Of a stretch of 10,248 nt of DNA, positions 1-6,759 are shown in pieces (position 1 is the first letter of the stretch; each line of letters opens with the position of its first letter). This DNA is from Acidobacteriota bacterium (GTDB taxonomy: Bacteria; Acidobacteriota; Terriglobia; Terriglobales; Acidobacteriaceae): positions 1 to 10,248 of the forward strand of contig JAKAAZ010000125.1 in the NCBI GenBank assembly GCA_021802085.1, in the 5' to 3' direction. The position numbers were made by a program, and so were the translations under genes. The notes below the pieces were generated by a model that worked only from the letters and a program-made list of their open reading frames with translations, searched no databases and was not told the DNA's origin.

Positions 1-118
1 GTCTGTCGGGCATAAGGGTTTGAGATTTTGTAACCAACATAGAATCAACAACATACCAAACATGGTAGATTTTGTAGGTTGTTGATTTTAAAGGGTATGA
101 AATCTATGCCCGACAGGC
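1..118. repeat. AT-rich long imperfect palindrome (MITE-like or structured-RNA element)
   Basis: The two ends are inverted repeats: 1-14 pairs with 105-118 with one G-U and no mismatch. Further in, 24-35 pairs with 93-104 (one mismatch, two G-U), and 40-52 pairs with 78-90 (one G-U). The centre can form a small TACCA/TGGTA hairpin (54-58 with 63-67). About 38 base pairs therefore fold the whole 118 nt into one interrupted hairpin. A 10-bp direct repeat, AGATTTTGTA, sits inside at 23-32 and 67-76. The interior is clearly richer in A+T than the flanking genes and shows no coding potential. Such terminal repeats with internal symmetry fit a miniature inverted-repeat element or a dispersed palindromic repeat; a folded transcript 3' end of the unseen upstream gene is the alternative. 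The left edge coincides with the window edge, so target duplications cannot be checked. Confidence 0.6.
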
Positions 119-222
119 TCCTAGAGCGCTTGTTGTCGCTCCTTTGCGCGCGGAAATTTCTACCCTGCTTTCCCTAACGGCGTGAACGCGAGAAACTTCC
201 TGTCCTGTTCTGAAGCCCGCCC
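119..222. other. Short leader region upstream of truB
   Basis: About 100 nt between the palindrome and truB. I see no convincing sigma70-type promoter and no strong Shine-Dalgarno before the truB ATG. truB may be co-transcribed with a gene left of the window, or its promoter may be divergent in sequence. Confidence 0.4.
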
Positions 223-1107
223 ATGAATGGTCTTTTGATCGTGAACAAGCCGCCTGGAGTCACTTCGCACGACGTGGTAGCGAAGGTTCGCAAGCTGACG
301 GGAGAGTCGTCCGTGGGGCACCTAGGCACGCTCGATCCCATGGCCACAGGAGTGCTGCCGCTGCTGCTGGGCCGATTCACCAGGCTGGCACAATTTTTCC
401 AGAAGGATGGCAAGCGCTACACCGGTGCAATCCGGTTCGGATTCGCGACCGATACTTACGATGCCGATGGTGCTCCGGTCGGCGATTGCGTCCATCCTCA
501 GCTGGCGCTGGAGGAGATTCGCAAGCTGGCGGAGTGTTTTCACGGCGAGATAGAACAGATGCCGCCGCCATTTTCCGCCAAGAAATTGCAAGGAGTTCCG
601 GCGTATAAACTGGCGCGCCAGGGGAAGCCGGTGGAACTACGACCGGCCCGTATCGAGGTTCGCCAATTTGAAATTCTTGACTACGATCCGCCGAATGCGT
701 CGTTTGCGGTGGATGTCTCGTCAGGCAGTTATGTCCGTTCCATTGCTCACGATCTTGGCCGGCAAGCGGGATGCGGCGCGCATCTGGCGAGTCTTTGTCG
801 AGTGCAGACTGGAGAATTTCGCCTGGAACAGGCGGCGACGCTGGAGCAGATCGCCGAATGGATACAGGACGGCACACTCGAGGAACATATGCCTCATCCA
901 CGGCGTTTGTTGCCGCAGATGCCCTCGGTCACGGTTGACGTGGGTATGGCAATCCATCTGAAAAATGGAATGGCAAGAAATCTGCCGGACTACTCCGCGG
1001 CGCCCTTCATCAAGATATTCACGAACCAACGCGAACTATTTGCAATCGGCAGGCGCATTGCGGGTACGCTGATGCAGCCAATGGTAGTACTGGGTCAGGA
1101 AGGATGA
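223..1107 (+). CDS. truB: tRNA pseudouridine(55) synthase TruB
   Basis: Cytoplasmic enzyme that isomerises U55 to pseudouridine in the T-loop of elongator tRNAs. The 294-residue protein is close to the usual family length. Visible motifs in order are the N-terminal NKPPGVTSHDVV (residues 8-19), the catalytic block GTLDPMATGVL (35-45) with the nucleophile at Asp38, the FSAKKLQG...PAYKLARQG substrate-binding block (about 117-134) and SSGSYVRSIAHDLG (166-179). The remaining C-terminal part (about 230-294) corresponds to the variable C-terminal region. The ATG at 223 is chosen because MNGLLIVNKP matches the standard TruB beginning, although the Shine-Dalgarno before it is weak. In many bacteria truB follows infB and rbfA, but that side lies outside the window. 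The 3' end overlaps the convergent esterase gene by 13 bp. Confidence 0.96.
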   Translation: MNGLLIVNKPPGVTSHDVVAKVRKLTGESSVGHLGTLDPMATGVLPLLLGRFTRLAQFFQKDGKRYTGAIRFGFATDTYDADGAPVGDCVHPQLALEEIRKLAECFHGEIEQMPPPFSAKKLQGVPAYKLARQGKPVELRPARIEVRQFEILDYDPPNASFAVDVSSGSYVRSIAHDLGRQAGCGAHLASLCRVQTGEFRLEQAATLEQIAEWIQDGTLEEHMPHPRRLLPQMPSVTVDVGMAIHLKNGMARNLPDYSAAPFIKIFTNQRELFAIGRRIAGTLMQPMVVLGQEG

Positions 1108-1856
1108 TGTGCCGGTGTGTGCGATTTTCCCTGCTTCTGCAGCATCGGCAATAACAGCGGCAGGAAATTCCTGGCCACCTGCTGGCAGCCTTGGGCCGTT
1201 GGATGGATACCGTCGTTCTGCATCGATCCCGGCACGTCATAGACGCTCTTCAACATGAAGGGGAGCAAGGGTACGTGGTACTCTGCAGCCGCCTTCTTAT
1301 AGATCGCATTGAACTGGGAAATATAGTCGCTGCCGTAGTTAGGAGGTAGCGTAATTCCGCCGAGGATCACTTTCGCGTGCGCATCCTGCAGTTTGGAAAT
1401 AATTGTTCTCAGGTTCATTTCGGTGTCCCGAATGGGGAGGCCCCGCAGACCGTCGTTGCCGCCGAAGGCAACGATGACGACCGACGGATGAAATTGCAGG
1501 ACCTCGGGGATGCGGAGCACGCCATCTTTCGAGGTGTTGCCGCTGATCCCCGCGTTGACTACCCGATAGCGATATCCAAGCGCATTCAGGTCGCGTTCAA
1601 GATCGTCTGGATAGCTTTGTCCTGCATTCACGCCGTATCCTGCTGTCAGGCTATCGCCGAAAGCAACGATCACTGGGCGAGAGTCCGTCGCCGTAGGCTC
1701 TGCCGGCGTTGACTGTGATGGCGAAGGGGCGGCCTGGACGGAACGTGTTGCCTGCGGCTTTTCGCCGCTGCATCTCGTAAGCCATGCAATCATCAAGAGA
1801 GAAGAGAAAAGAAAGCTAAGATTTGACTTCACGAACACCACTTTAACCAATGTCAT
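1095..1856 (-). CDS. tesA: TesA-like SGNH/GDSL esterase (arylesterase / lysophospholipase), exported
   Basis: Predicted envelope hydrolase of the SGNH fold, resembling TesA (acyl-thioesterase, protease I and lysophospholipase L1 activities in E. coli). Residues are numbered from the ATG at 1856. Block I is FGDSL (66-70) with nucleophile Ser69, the block II glycine lies in AGISGNTS (102-109), block III is GGNDGLRG (132-139) with Asn134, and block V is DGIHPT (215-220) with Asp215 and His218. The TesA-typical LPPNYG is at 170-175. The N-terminus has a hydrophobic export segment (about 12-27), then a Pro/Ser/Thr-rich linker to about residue 58. LTRC (27-30) resembles a lipobox but has Arg before Cys, so lipidation is doubtful. 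The start is uncertain: an in-frame GTG at 1832 gives MKSNLSFLFSS, a more typical signal peptide, and removes the overlap with the divergent ATPase gene. Head-to-head placement with ybbAP-type genes supports the TesA assignment. Confidence 0.9.
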   Translation of the reverse strand: MTLVKVVFVKSNLSFLFSSLLMIAWLTRCSGEKPQATRSVQAAPSPSQSTPAEPTATDSRPVIVAFGDSLTAGYGVNAGQSYPDDLERDLNALGYRYRVVNAGISGNTSKDGVLRIPEVLQFHPSVVIVAFGGNDGLRGLPIRDTEMNLRTIISKLQDAHAKVILGGITLPPNYGSDYISQFNAIYKKAAAEYHVPLLPFMLKSVYDVPGSMQNDGIHPTAQGCQQVARNFLPLLLPMLQKQGKSHTPAHHPS

Positions 1857-2581
1857 TGGAAAATCAAGCCATCATCGCAGTCCGCGGATTGAAGAAGACT
1901 TTGCGCAGCGGGTCGACCTCTCTGGAAATTTTGAAGGGAATCGATCTCAGTATTCCGTCACGCCAGTTTGTTGTCATCATGGGGGCGTCTGGCAGCGGAA
2001 AGAGCACACTTCTCGGGCTGCTGGCTGGATTGGATGCGCCGAGCAGCGGCAGCGTCGCAATTGATGGCGAAGAGATCGGTCAACTCAGTGAAGATGCGCT
2101 GGCACGCATTCGCGCCACGAAGCTCGGTTTCGTCTTTCAGTCGTATCAGCTGATACCGACGCTGACGGCGCTGGAGAATGTACTGTTGCCGCATGAACTG
2201 CATGCCGGGGATGACGGAAAGCCACGGGCGCAGGATTTGCTCCGCAGTGTTGGCCTCGAAGAGCGGATGCACCACTATCCCGTGCAGCTTTCAGGGGGAG
2301 AGCAGCAGCGGGTCGCGCTGGCGCGCGCTTTCATGCTACGGCCTCCGGTGATTTTGGCGGACGAGCCCACTGGCAATCTGGATTCCGCAACTGGCGCGCG
2401 AGTGATGGAGCTGTTGCTGGAATTGAATCGGAGGGAAGGTACGACGCTGGTCCTGGTGACGCACGATGCTAGCCTTGCCGCCCATGCCGAACGGAAAATC
2501 CTGTTACGCGATGGCTTGATTGAGGCCGACGATCTGTGCTGGCGGGGCGATGCCGATTATGACGCGAAGGCTGGCGTATGA
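1850..2581 (+). CDS. ybbA: ABC transporter ATP-binding protein, YbbA/LolD/MacB type
   Basis: Cytoplasmic ATPase of a MacB-superfamily (type VII) ABC system. The 243-residue protein has Walker A GASGSGKST (45-53), Q-loop Gln97, signature LSGGEQQR (147-154), Walker B ILADEP (168-173) with Glu172, D-loop GNLD (175-178) and H-loop His205. These families usually drive mechanotransmission or lipid/lipoprotein extraction from the inner membrane rather than pumping through a channel. The gene overlaps the permease gene by ATGA at 2578-2581, pointing to translational coupling. Its ATG is one nucleotide from the first possible ATG of the divergent tesA-like gene, the same order as E. coli tesA-ybbA-ybbP, which is why I prefer YbbA over LolD or FtsE. 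No clear Shine-Dalgarno precedes the ATG. Confidence 0.9.
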   Translation: MSLENQAIIAVRGLKKTLRSGSTSLEILKGIDLSIPSRQFVVIMGASGSGKSTLLGLLAGLDAPSSGSVAIDGEEIGQLSEDALARIRATKLGFVFQSYQLIPTLTALENVLLPHELHAGDDGKPRAQDLLRSVGLEERMHHYPVQLSGGEQQRVALARAFMLRPPVILADEPTGNLDSATGARVMELLLELNRREGTTLVLVTHDASLAAHAERKILLRDGLIEADDLCWRGDADYDAKAGV

Positions 2582-5163
2582 CGCTGGTTTCCGGAACTCT
2601 GGCCTGGACCACCGCGTGGAAAGTGGCGTGGCGCGATCTGCATGCTTCATGGATAAAATTCACGTTTGTCGTTGTGGCCGTGGCGCTCGGAGTTGGCTCG
2701 CTGACCGGTGTGCGAAGTTTCAGCATTGTCTTTCAGCGAACGCTGCTGGCGCAGGCACGAACGCTGATGGCAGCGGACCTTTCGGCAAGAGATTTTCATC
2801 CGTATACGGATCGGCAACTCGCTGCGCTTGACCGGCTGCAATCGCAAGGCGTCGAACATACGCTGGTGACGGAGACCGTCTCGATGGCCACGACGGCTGC
2901 GAACCCCGATCCGGTGTTGGTGTCGCTGAAAGCGGTCGACCCGTCGCAATATCCTTACTACGGCAACGTGGGATTGGCATCGGGGCGGCCGCTCAGCGAC
3001 ATGCTGCGAGACGATACAGCCGTGGTCAGCGAAGAATTTCTGCTGCGCATGCGCACGCATGTGGGTGACATACTTCATTTAGGCAACAGCCAGTTCGCTA
3101 TCGTCGACGTGCTGCGCTCGGAACCGGACCGGATTTCTTCGTCTTTCAGCATCGGACCTCGCGTCATGATCAGCCAAGCCGCGTTGCCAGCCACCGGACT
3201 GGTTCGTCCGGGCAGCCGGGCCAGCGAGCGTATGTTGTTTCGTCTGCCGATGCCGGACGGCGGCAAGCAGCCACGCATGGATATCGGGGAATTGCGGCAG
3301 CGAGTCGAAGCGATTTTGCCGGAAGCGCAGGTAACAGATTTCCGTGAAGCGAATCCGGCGCTTGTCCGTGGCCTCGATCGCGCCACGGCAATGCTGACGC
3401 TGGTGAGCCTGGTGACGATGGTGCTGAGCGCGATTGGCGTGGCCATGGCCATGCACGCGCATTTGCAACAGCGCCTGGAAACAATTGCGATCATGAAAGC
3501 GCTGGGCGCGCGTTCCTCGCAGGTCATGCGCATCTATCTGCTGCAGACATTGTTTTTGGGAGTCGTGGGCGCGTTGCTGGGAGTGGCGGCGGGTTTCGGA
3601 GTGGCGCGCGCCTTTCCCTATGTGCTGCAGCGCCTGATTTCATTGCCCGTCGAGGGGAAGCTTGCTTTCTCTCCGGTCCTCATTGGATTGCTGACGGGGA
3701 TTTTGACGACACTGCTGTTCACTCTGCCGCCGCTACTGGAGATTCGAAACTTTCGTCCATTGAGAATTTTGCGCCGCAACGTCGAGCAAGAACAAGGGAC
3801 CGGTCTGCGCCATATGTTTCCACGCGATCCAGCTCAAATTGTCGCCATTTTGATCATCCTGGTCGGCCTGGCTGCGATCGCCAGCACCCTTACCCAATCT
3901 ACCGTGGTTGGCGAATGGTTTGCCGGCGGCTTGCTGGTAGTCCTGGTCGTTCTACTACTGGCGGCGTCCGGCCTGCTGGCAGCGGTGCGATGGACCATGC
4001 GATTTCAGCGCCAACGACTGACGCCGATGGTGCGACAGGGACTGGTGAATCTGCAACGTCCCGGCAATCAGTCCGCGGCGGTGCTGACAGCTCTGGGTCT
4101 GGGCGTCATGCTGATGATGACGATCTACTTCGTACAGCACGCCATCGTACTGGATTTGAACCAAACCAGCGGCTCCTCGAAAATTCCGAACGTCTTTCTT
4201 GTTGACGTCAGCACGGATGAACTCGCCGGGGTGAAGAAACTAATTGCTGCCCAGCCGGCGGTCGAGGGTGGGCTGGAAACCATCCCGATCGTTTCCGGGC
4301 GCATTGTTTCGATCGATGGAGTTTCTACGGACCAACTGCGCCTCCAGCATTATCCCAGGCGAATGCTGCGATCGACCTCCTTGACCTGGGCGGGCACTGT
4401 GCCGGTTGGCGAGAAAATCGTCGCCGGGCACTGGTGGGCGAAGACGAGCGCGGCGTCGGAGGTAGCGGTCAGTGAGGGCACGGCGAAGACATTGCGCTTG
4501 AAGATTGGCTCGCAGATCGGTTTCCTGGCCGGGGAACAGAATATTGTAACCACGGTGGTTGCAATCTATCGTTCGGATGGCGAGCATGTGTATTCTCGCA
4601 GTCAGTTCATCTTGCCGAGCCGCGCGCTGGCGGGCCAGTCTGCGATCTGGTATGGCGCTTTCCATGCGGATCCATCGCGCGTCGGCGATGTGGAGAAGAG
4701 TCTATTCGCGGTCTATCCTACCGTGACGGTGATCAATGTGGCGGATGTGCTGGAGGTGGTCCGCAAAGTTGTGGATCAGATCGCCATGGTCCTTCGATTC
4801 GTCGCGGGCTTCGTTCTGCTGGCTGGAGGCATTATTCTCGCGTCCAGCGTGACTGCAACACGGTTCCAGCGGGTGCGCGAGGTGGCGATTTTGAAGTCGC
4901 TGGGCGCGCTGCGGAGCCAGATCATCTCTATGCTGAGCATTGAGTTTTTGACGCTGGGAGGGATCGCCGGAGTCGCGGGAGTGGCGTGTGCCCTGCTGCT
5001 GTCGAGTGTTCTGCTTCGCAAACTGGAGGTGAGTTTTCATCCGGGCCTGGCAATTTCGTTGTTGGCCATGGCGGCAACCGCGGTTCTGGCCAGCGCTACC
5101 GGATGGCTCGCGTCCTATCGCATCCTGCAGCAAAAGCCGCTGGAGGTTCTGCGCGAGGAATGA
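2578..5163 (+). CDS. ybbP: YbbP-like FtsX/MacB-family ABC permease, ten predicted TM helices
   Basis: Inner-membrane partner of the upstream ATPase. I count ten hydrophobic segments in 861 residues: about 26-46, 270-292, 322-345, 365-386, 419-438, 447-471, 499-520, 736-758, 790-813 and 832-853. Two large presumed periplasmic domains lie at about 47-268 and 521-735. This 4+2+4 layout fits YbbP (about 800 residues, ten helices) and not four-helix MacB or LolC/E. Each FtsX half carries the expected coupling segment after its first helix: ETIAIMKALGARSSQV (301-316) and REVAILKSLGALRSQI. A Shine-Dalgarno GAAGG at 2566-2570 lies 7 nt before the ATG, which overlaps the ATPase stop. In E. coli, YbbA, YbbP and TesA are, to my knowledge, reported to form a hydrolase-transporter complex acting on membrane-embedded hydrophobic molecules. 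The same role here is an inference from gene order and domain layout. Confidence 0.9.
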   Translation: MTLVSGTLAWTTAWKVAWRDLHASWIKFTFVVVAVALGVGSLTGVRSFSIVFQRTLLAQARTLMAADLSARDFHPYTDRQLAALDRLQSQGVEHTLVTETVSMATTAANPDPVLVSLKAVDPSQYPYYGNVGLASGRPLSDMLRDDTAVVSEEFLLRMRTHVGDILHLGNSQFAIVDVLRSEPDRISSSFSIGPRVMISQAALPATGLVRPGSRASERMLFRLPMPDGGKQPRMDIGELRQRVEAILPEAQVTDFREANPALVRGLDRATAMLTLVSLVTMVLSAIGVAMAMHAHLQQRLETIAIMKALGARSSQVMRIYLLQTLFLGVVGALLGVAAGFGVARAFPYVLQRLISLPVEGKLAFSPVLIGLLTGILTTLLFTLPPLLEIRNFRPLRILRRNVEQEQGTGLRHMFPRDPAQIVAILIILVGLAAIASTLTQSTVVGEWFAGGLLVVLVVLLLAASGLLAAVRWTMRFQRQRLTPMVRQGLVNLQRPGNQSAAVLTALGLGVMLMMTIYFVQHAIVLDLNQTSGSSKIPNVFLVDVSTDELAGVKKLIAAQPAVEGGLETIPIVSGRIVSIDGVSTDQLRLQHYPRRMLRSTSLTWAGTVPVGEKIVAGHWWAKTSAASEVAVSEGTAKTLRLKIGSQIGFLAGEQNIVTTVVAIYRSDGEHVYSRSQFILPSRALAGQSAIWYGAFHADPSRVGDVEKSLFAVYPTVTVINVADVLEVVRKVVDQIAMVLRFVAGFVLLAGGIILASSVTATRFQRVREVAILKSLGALRSQIISMLSIEFLTLGGIAGVAGVACALLLSSVLLRKLEVSFHPGLAISLLAMAATAVLASATGWLASYRILQQKPLEVLREE

Positions 5164-5201
5164 TGCGGGCATTCGCTGTTCGGCGGATTGCAGGCGGGTG
5201 G

Positions 5202-5232
5202 CCCACTCAAGCCGTTCTTTGGCTTGAGTGGG
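5202..5232. repeat. Perfect 12-bp stem, 7-nt loop palindrome
   Basis: CCCACTCAAGCC (5202-5213), loop GTTCTTT, then GGCTTGAGTGGG (5221-5232), with no mismatch. It begins 38 nt after the permease stop. Neither strand has a run of T after the stem, so it is not a classical intrinsic terminator, though it could protect the 3' end of the ybbAP transcript. It resembles REP-type dispersed palindromes that I recall from acidobacterial intergenic DNA; this needs a genome-wide count. Confidence 0.65.
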
Positions 5233-5324
5233 GAGGGATTGCGGGCTAAGCGTGCGGTGTGCCCTGGGGACTGCAGCAATTTCAGGAATCCGAAAATTGC
5301 GTTCGGGTGGACGCGGCTCTTCTT

Positions 5325-5364
5325 CATCCCACCCTAGCCGCAAAAGACGCATCTGGGGCACCCG
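5325..5364. repeat. Degenerate REP-like motif (CATCCCACCC ... GGGGCACCC)
   Basis: CATCCCACCC at 5325-5334 and GGGGCACCC at 5355-5363 flank an A-rich centre. The outer C and G runs can pair but the inner stem is badly mismatched, so this looks like a decayed copy of a palindromic repeat of the kind I remember as common between acidobacterial genes. The family assignment is from memory only. Confidence 0.3.
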
Positions 5365-5390
5365 GCATATCTCGGGCCGAGTTGTCGGCA

Positions 5391-5411
5391 ATCCTGAAGT
5401 TGACTCAGGAT
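5391..5411. repeat. Small 7-bp hairpin upstream of the tRNA promoter
   Basis: ATCCTGA (5391-5397) and TCAGGAT (5405-5411) are perfect inverted repeats around a 7-nt loop. They end 17 nt before the -35 box of the tRNA promoter. This could be an operator-like site or chance; no T run follows, so it is not a clear terminator. Confidence 0.35.
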
Positions 5412-5428
5412 CGATTCGCCCGCAGCGA

Positions 5429-5457
5429 TTGACCGGAAAGCGCGTGGCAAATATATT
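5429..5457 (+). promoter_or_regulatory. Sigma70-type promoter for tRNA-Gln
   Basis: TTGACC at 5429-5434 (5 of 6 to TTGACA), a 17-bp spacer, then TATATT at 5452-5457 (5 of 6 to TATAAT). Spacing is ideal. Transcription would begin near 5464, giving a 5' leader of about 30 nt before the tRNA at 5495. It is the best-matching promoter I found in the window. Confidence 0.75.
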
Positions 5458-5494
5458 CATTAAGGACGCAGTTTTCCAACGCGCGTACTTAGAC

Positions 5495-5568
5495 TGCCCC
5501 TTCGTTCAACGGTAGGACAGCTGCCTCTGGAGCAGCATATTGGGGTTCGAATCCCTGAGGGGCAGCCA
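5495..5568 (+). tRNA. tRNA-Gln (anticodon CUG), CCA encoded
   Basis: A full cloverleaf can be drawn. The acceptor stem pairs TGCCCCT (5495-5501) with AGGGGCA (5558-5564). The D arm is GTTC/GGAC around a 7-nt loop, and the anticodon stem is GCTGC/GCAGC. The anticodon loop CTCTGGA (5525-5531) gives anticodon CTG at 5527-5529. A 4-nt variable region and the T loop TTCGAAT (5546-5552) follow. The T stem has two wobble pairs at its outer end. The discriminator is G at 5565 and the terminal CCA is genomically encoded (5566-5568). It reads CAG codons. Because many acidobacteria charge Gln either directly or through Glu-tRNA amidotransferase, the charging route cannot be told from here. No clear terminator follows. 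Confidence 0.95.
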
Positions 5569-5643
5569 AACTTTTCCGCAAATCTCCTCTGCCTTTCCGA
5601 CACACGCGGATGGTAACATCGTTAATCGTCTATCCAGACTCGC

Positions 5644-6726
5644 ATGCCGATTCGACCTCGCGCGCATCTATGTTCTTGCAGCCGATTCTTGAAGAAAGAC
5701 TGCATGGTTCCAATCGCGAACCCAAGGATGGAGACAACGGCTCCGAACGCTACCCTGCATGTCACTCGGCAGTCGCGCACCATCGTGGCCCTGAAACGTC
5801 TGGGGATGGGGTGCGGGTTGACGGTGGCAATTGCCGGCATCGCCTTCGCCATCCTTTTATACCGTCGGCCACTGTGGGTGATGGACGAGGCGATGCGCGC
5901 ACGCTTGGCCATGGCGGGGATTCACAGCGAATATGTGCGAGTAGGGTCGTACCGCGTGCATTATTTTGTTGGTGGCCAGGGGAAACCTGTTTTGCTGATT
6001 CATGGCCTCGGCTCGCGCTCGGAGGACTGGACGCCGGAGATGCCCGCCTATGTAAAGAATGGCTTTCGAGTGTATGCCATAGACTTACTCGGTTGCGGAC
6101 GGACCGATCATCCCGACATTGCGTACACCATGCGGCAGCAGGCCGATCTGATTCATGGATTTCTGGACGCGGTGCATGTGCAACAGACAGACGTGATTGG
6201 ATGGTCGATGGGCGGCTGGGTAGCCCTGGAATTTGCTTTGCAACACCCGCGCAGTGTTCGCCGGATGGTCCTGATGGACAGTGCCGGACTATGGTTTCAG
6301 ACAAGCCTTACGCCGGATGTTCTGGAGCCGAGGACCGTTCCGCAACTGAAGCGCCTGGAAGCCCTGCTGATGCCGCACCCTCCATACTTGCCGGAATTCT
6401 TCCAGCAGGATCTGGCTCGCGCGATGCAGCGCAACTATCCTGTGGTCCATCGCACGCTTGAGTCCATGCTCAGGGAAAAAGATGAGCTCGATGGTCGTCT
6501 GGGTCAGCTTCGCATGCCGGTGCTGCTGGTATGGAGCGCGCAGGATGAGTTGATTCCGCCCAGTGTTGGGCTGCGAATGCACGGGATGATTCCGCAATCC
6601 GTGCTGGAGCTATATTCCGGCTGCGGGCACATTGGTCCCGCGACCTGCGCCGACCGCATTGTTCCCCGAGTGGTTGATTTTCTGCGGGGCCAACCACCCA
6701 CGGCGGGCGGGATCCATACATACTGA
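5644..6726 (+). CDS. Membrane-anchored alpha/beta hydrolase
   Basis: Hydrolase of the alpha/beta fold with a complete apparent triad (numbering from ATG 5644): nucleophile Ser188 in GWSMGG (186-191), acid Asp301 in VWSAQDELIP, and His329 in GCGHIGP. The oxyanion region is HGLGSRSEDW (120-129). A single hydrophobic helix at about 54-73, followed by RR, suggests an N-terminal membrane anchor with the catalytic domain outside the cytoplasm; topology is inferred. A mobile cap domain would lie at about 215-290. The substrate cannot be told: esterase, lipase and C-C hydrolase members share these motifs. The start is uncertain. The ATG at 5704 has an upstream purine-rich GAAGAAAG, and 5728 is another option; all keep the helix. 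It stands alone after the tRNA gene and converges with ubiX, 33 nt between stops. Confidence 0.85.
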   Translation: MPIRPRAHLCSCSRFLKKDCMVPIANPRMETTAPNATLHVTRQSRTIVALKRLGMGCGLTVAIAGIAFAILLYRRPLWVMDEAMRARLAMAGIHSEYVRVGSYRVHYFVGGQGKPVLLIHGLGSRSEDWTPEMPAYVKNGFRVYAIDLLGCGRTDHPDIAYTMRQQADLIHGFLDAVHVQQTDVIGWSMGGWVALEFALQHPRSVRRMVLMDSAGLWFQTSLTPDVLEPRTVPQLKRLEALLMPHPPYLPEFFQQDLARAMQRNYPVVHRTLESMLREKDELDGRLGQLRMPVLLVWSAQDELIPPSVGLRMHGMIPQSVLELYSGCGHIGPATCADRIVPRVVDFLRGQPPTAGGIHTY

Positions 6727-6759
6727 AGTTTCCGCTTCGACGTATGTCTACTGACTTAT

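Noticed and set aside
1823..1851. TTGACT at 1823-1828 as -35 box of a ybbA promoter
   Set aside because: No acceptable -10 hexamer at 15-18 bp spacing, and transcription would start after the ybbA ATG.
5202..5232. Intrinsic terminator for ybbAP
   Set aside because: The stem is perfect but no T-rich run follows on either strand, so it is listed as a repeat instead.
4702..5460. 252-codon minus-strand open frame opposite the permease end
   Set aside because: Low-complexity Arg/Gln/His-rich product, antisense to clear FtsX-domain coding sequence.
5610..6461. 283-codon plus-strand open frame overlapping the alpha/beta hydrolase
   Set aside because: Its translation is Arg/Ser/Cys-rich with no motifs, while the other frame encodes a hydrolase with a full triad; it is a shadow of high-GC coding DNA.
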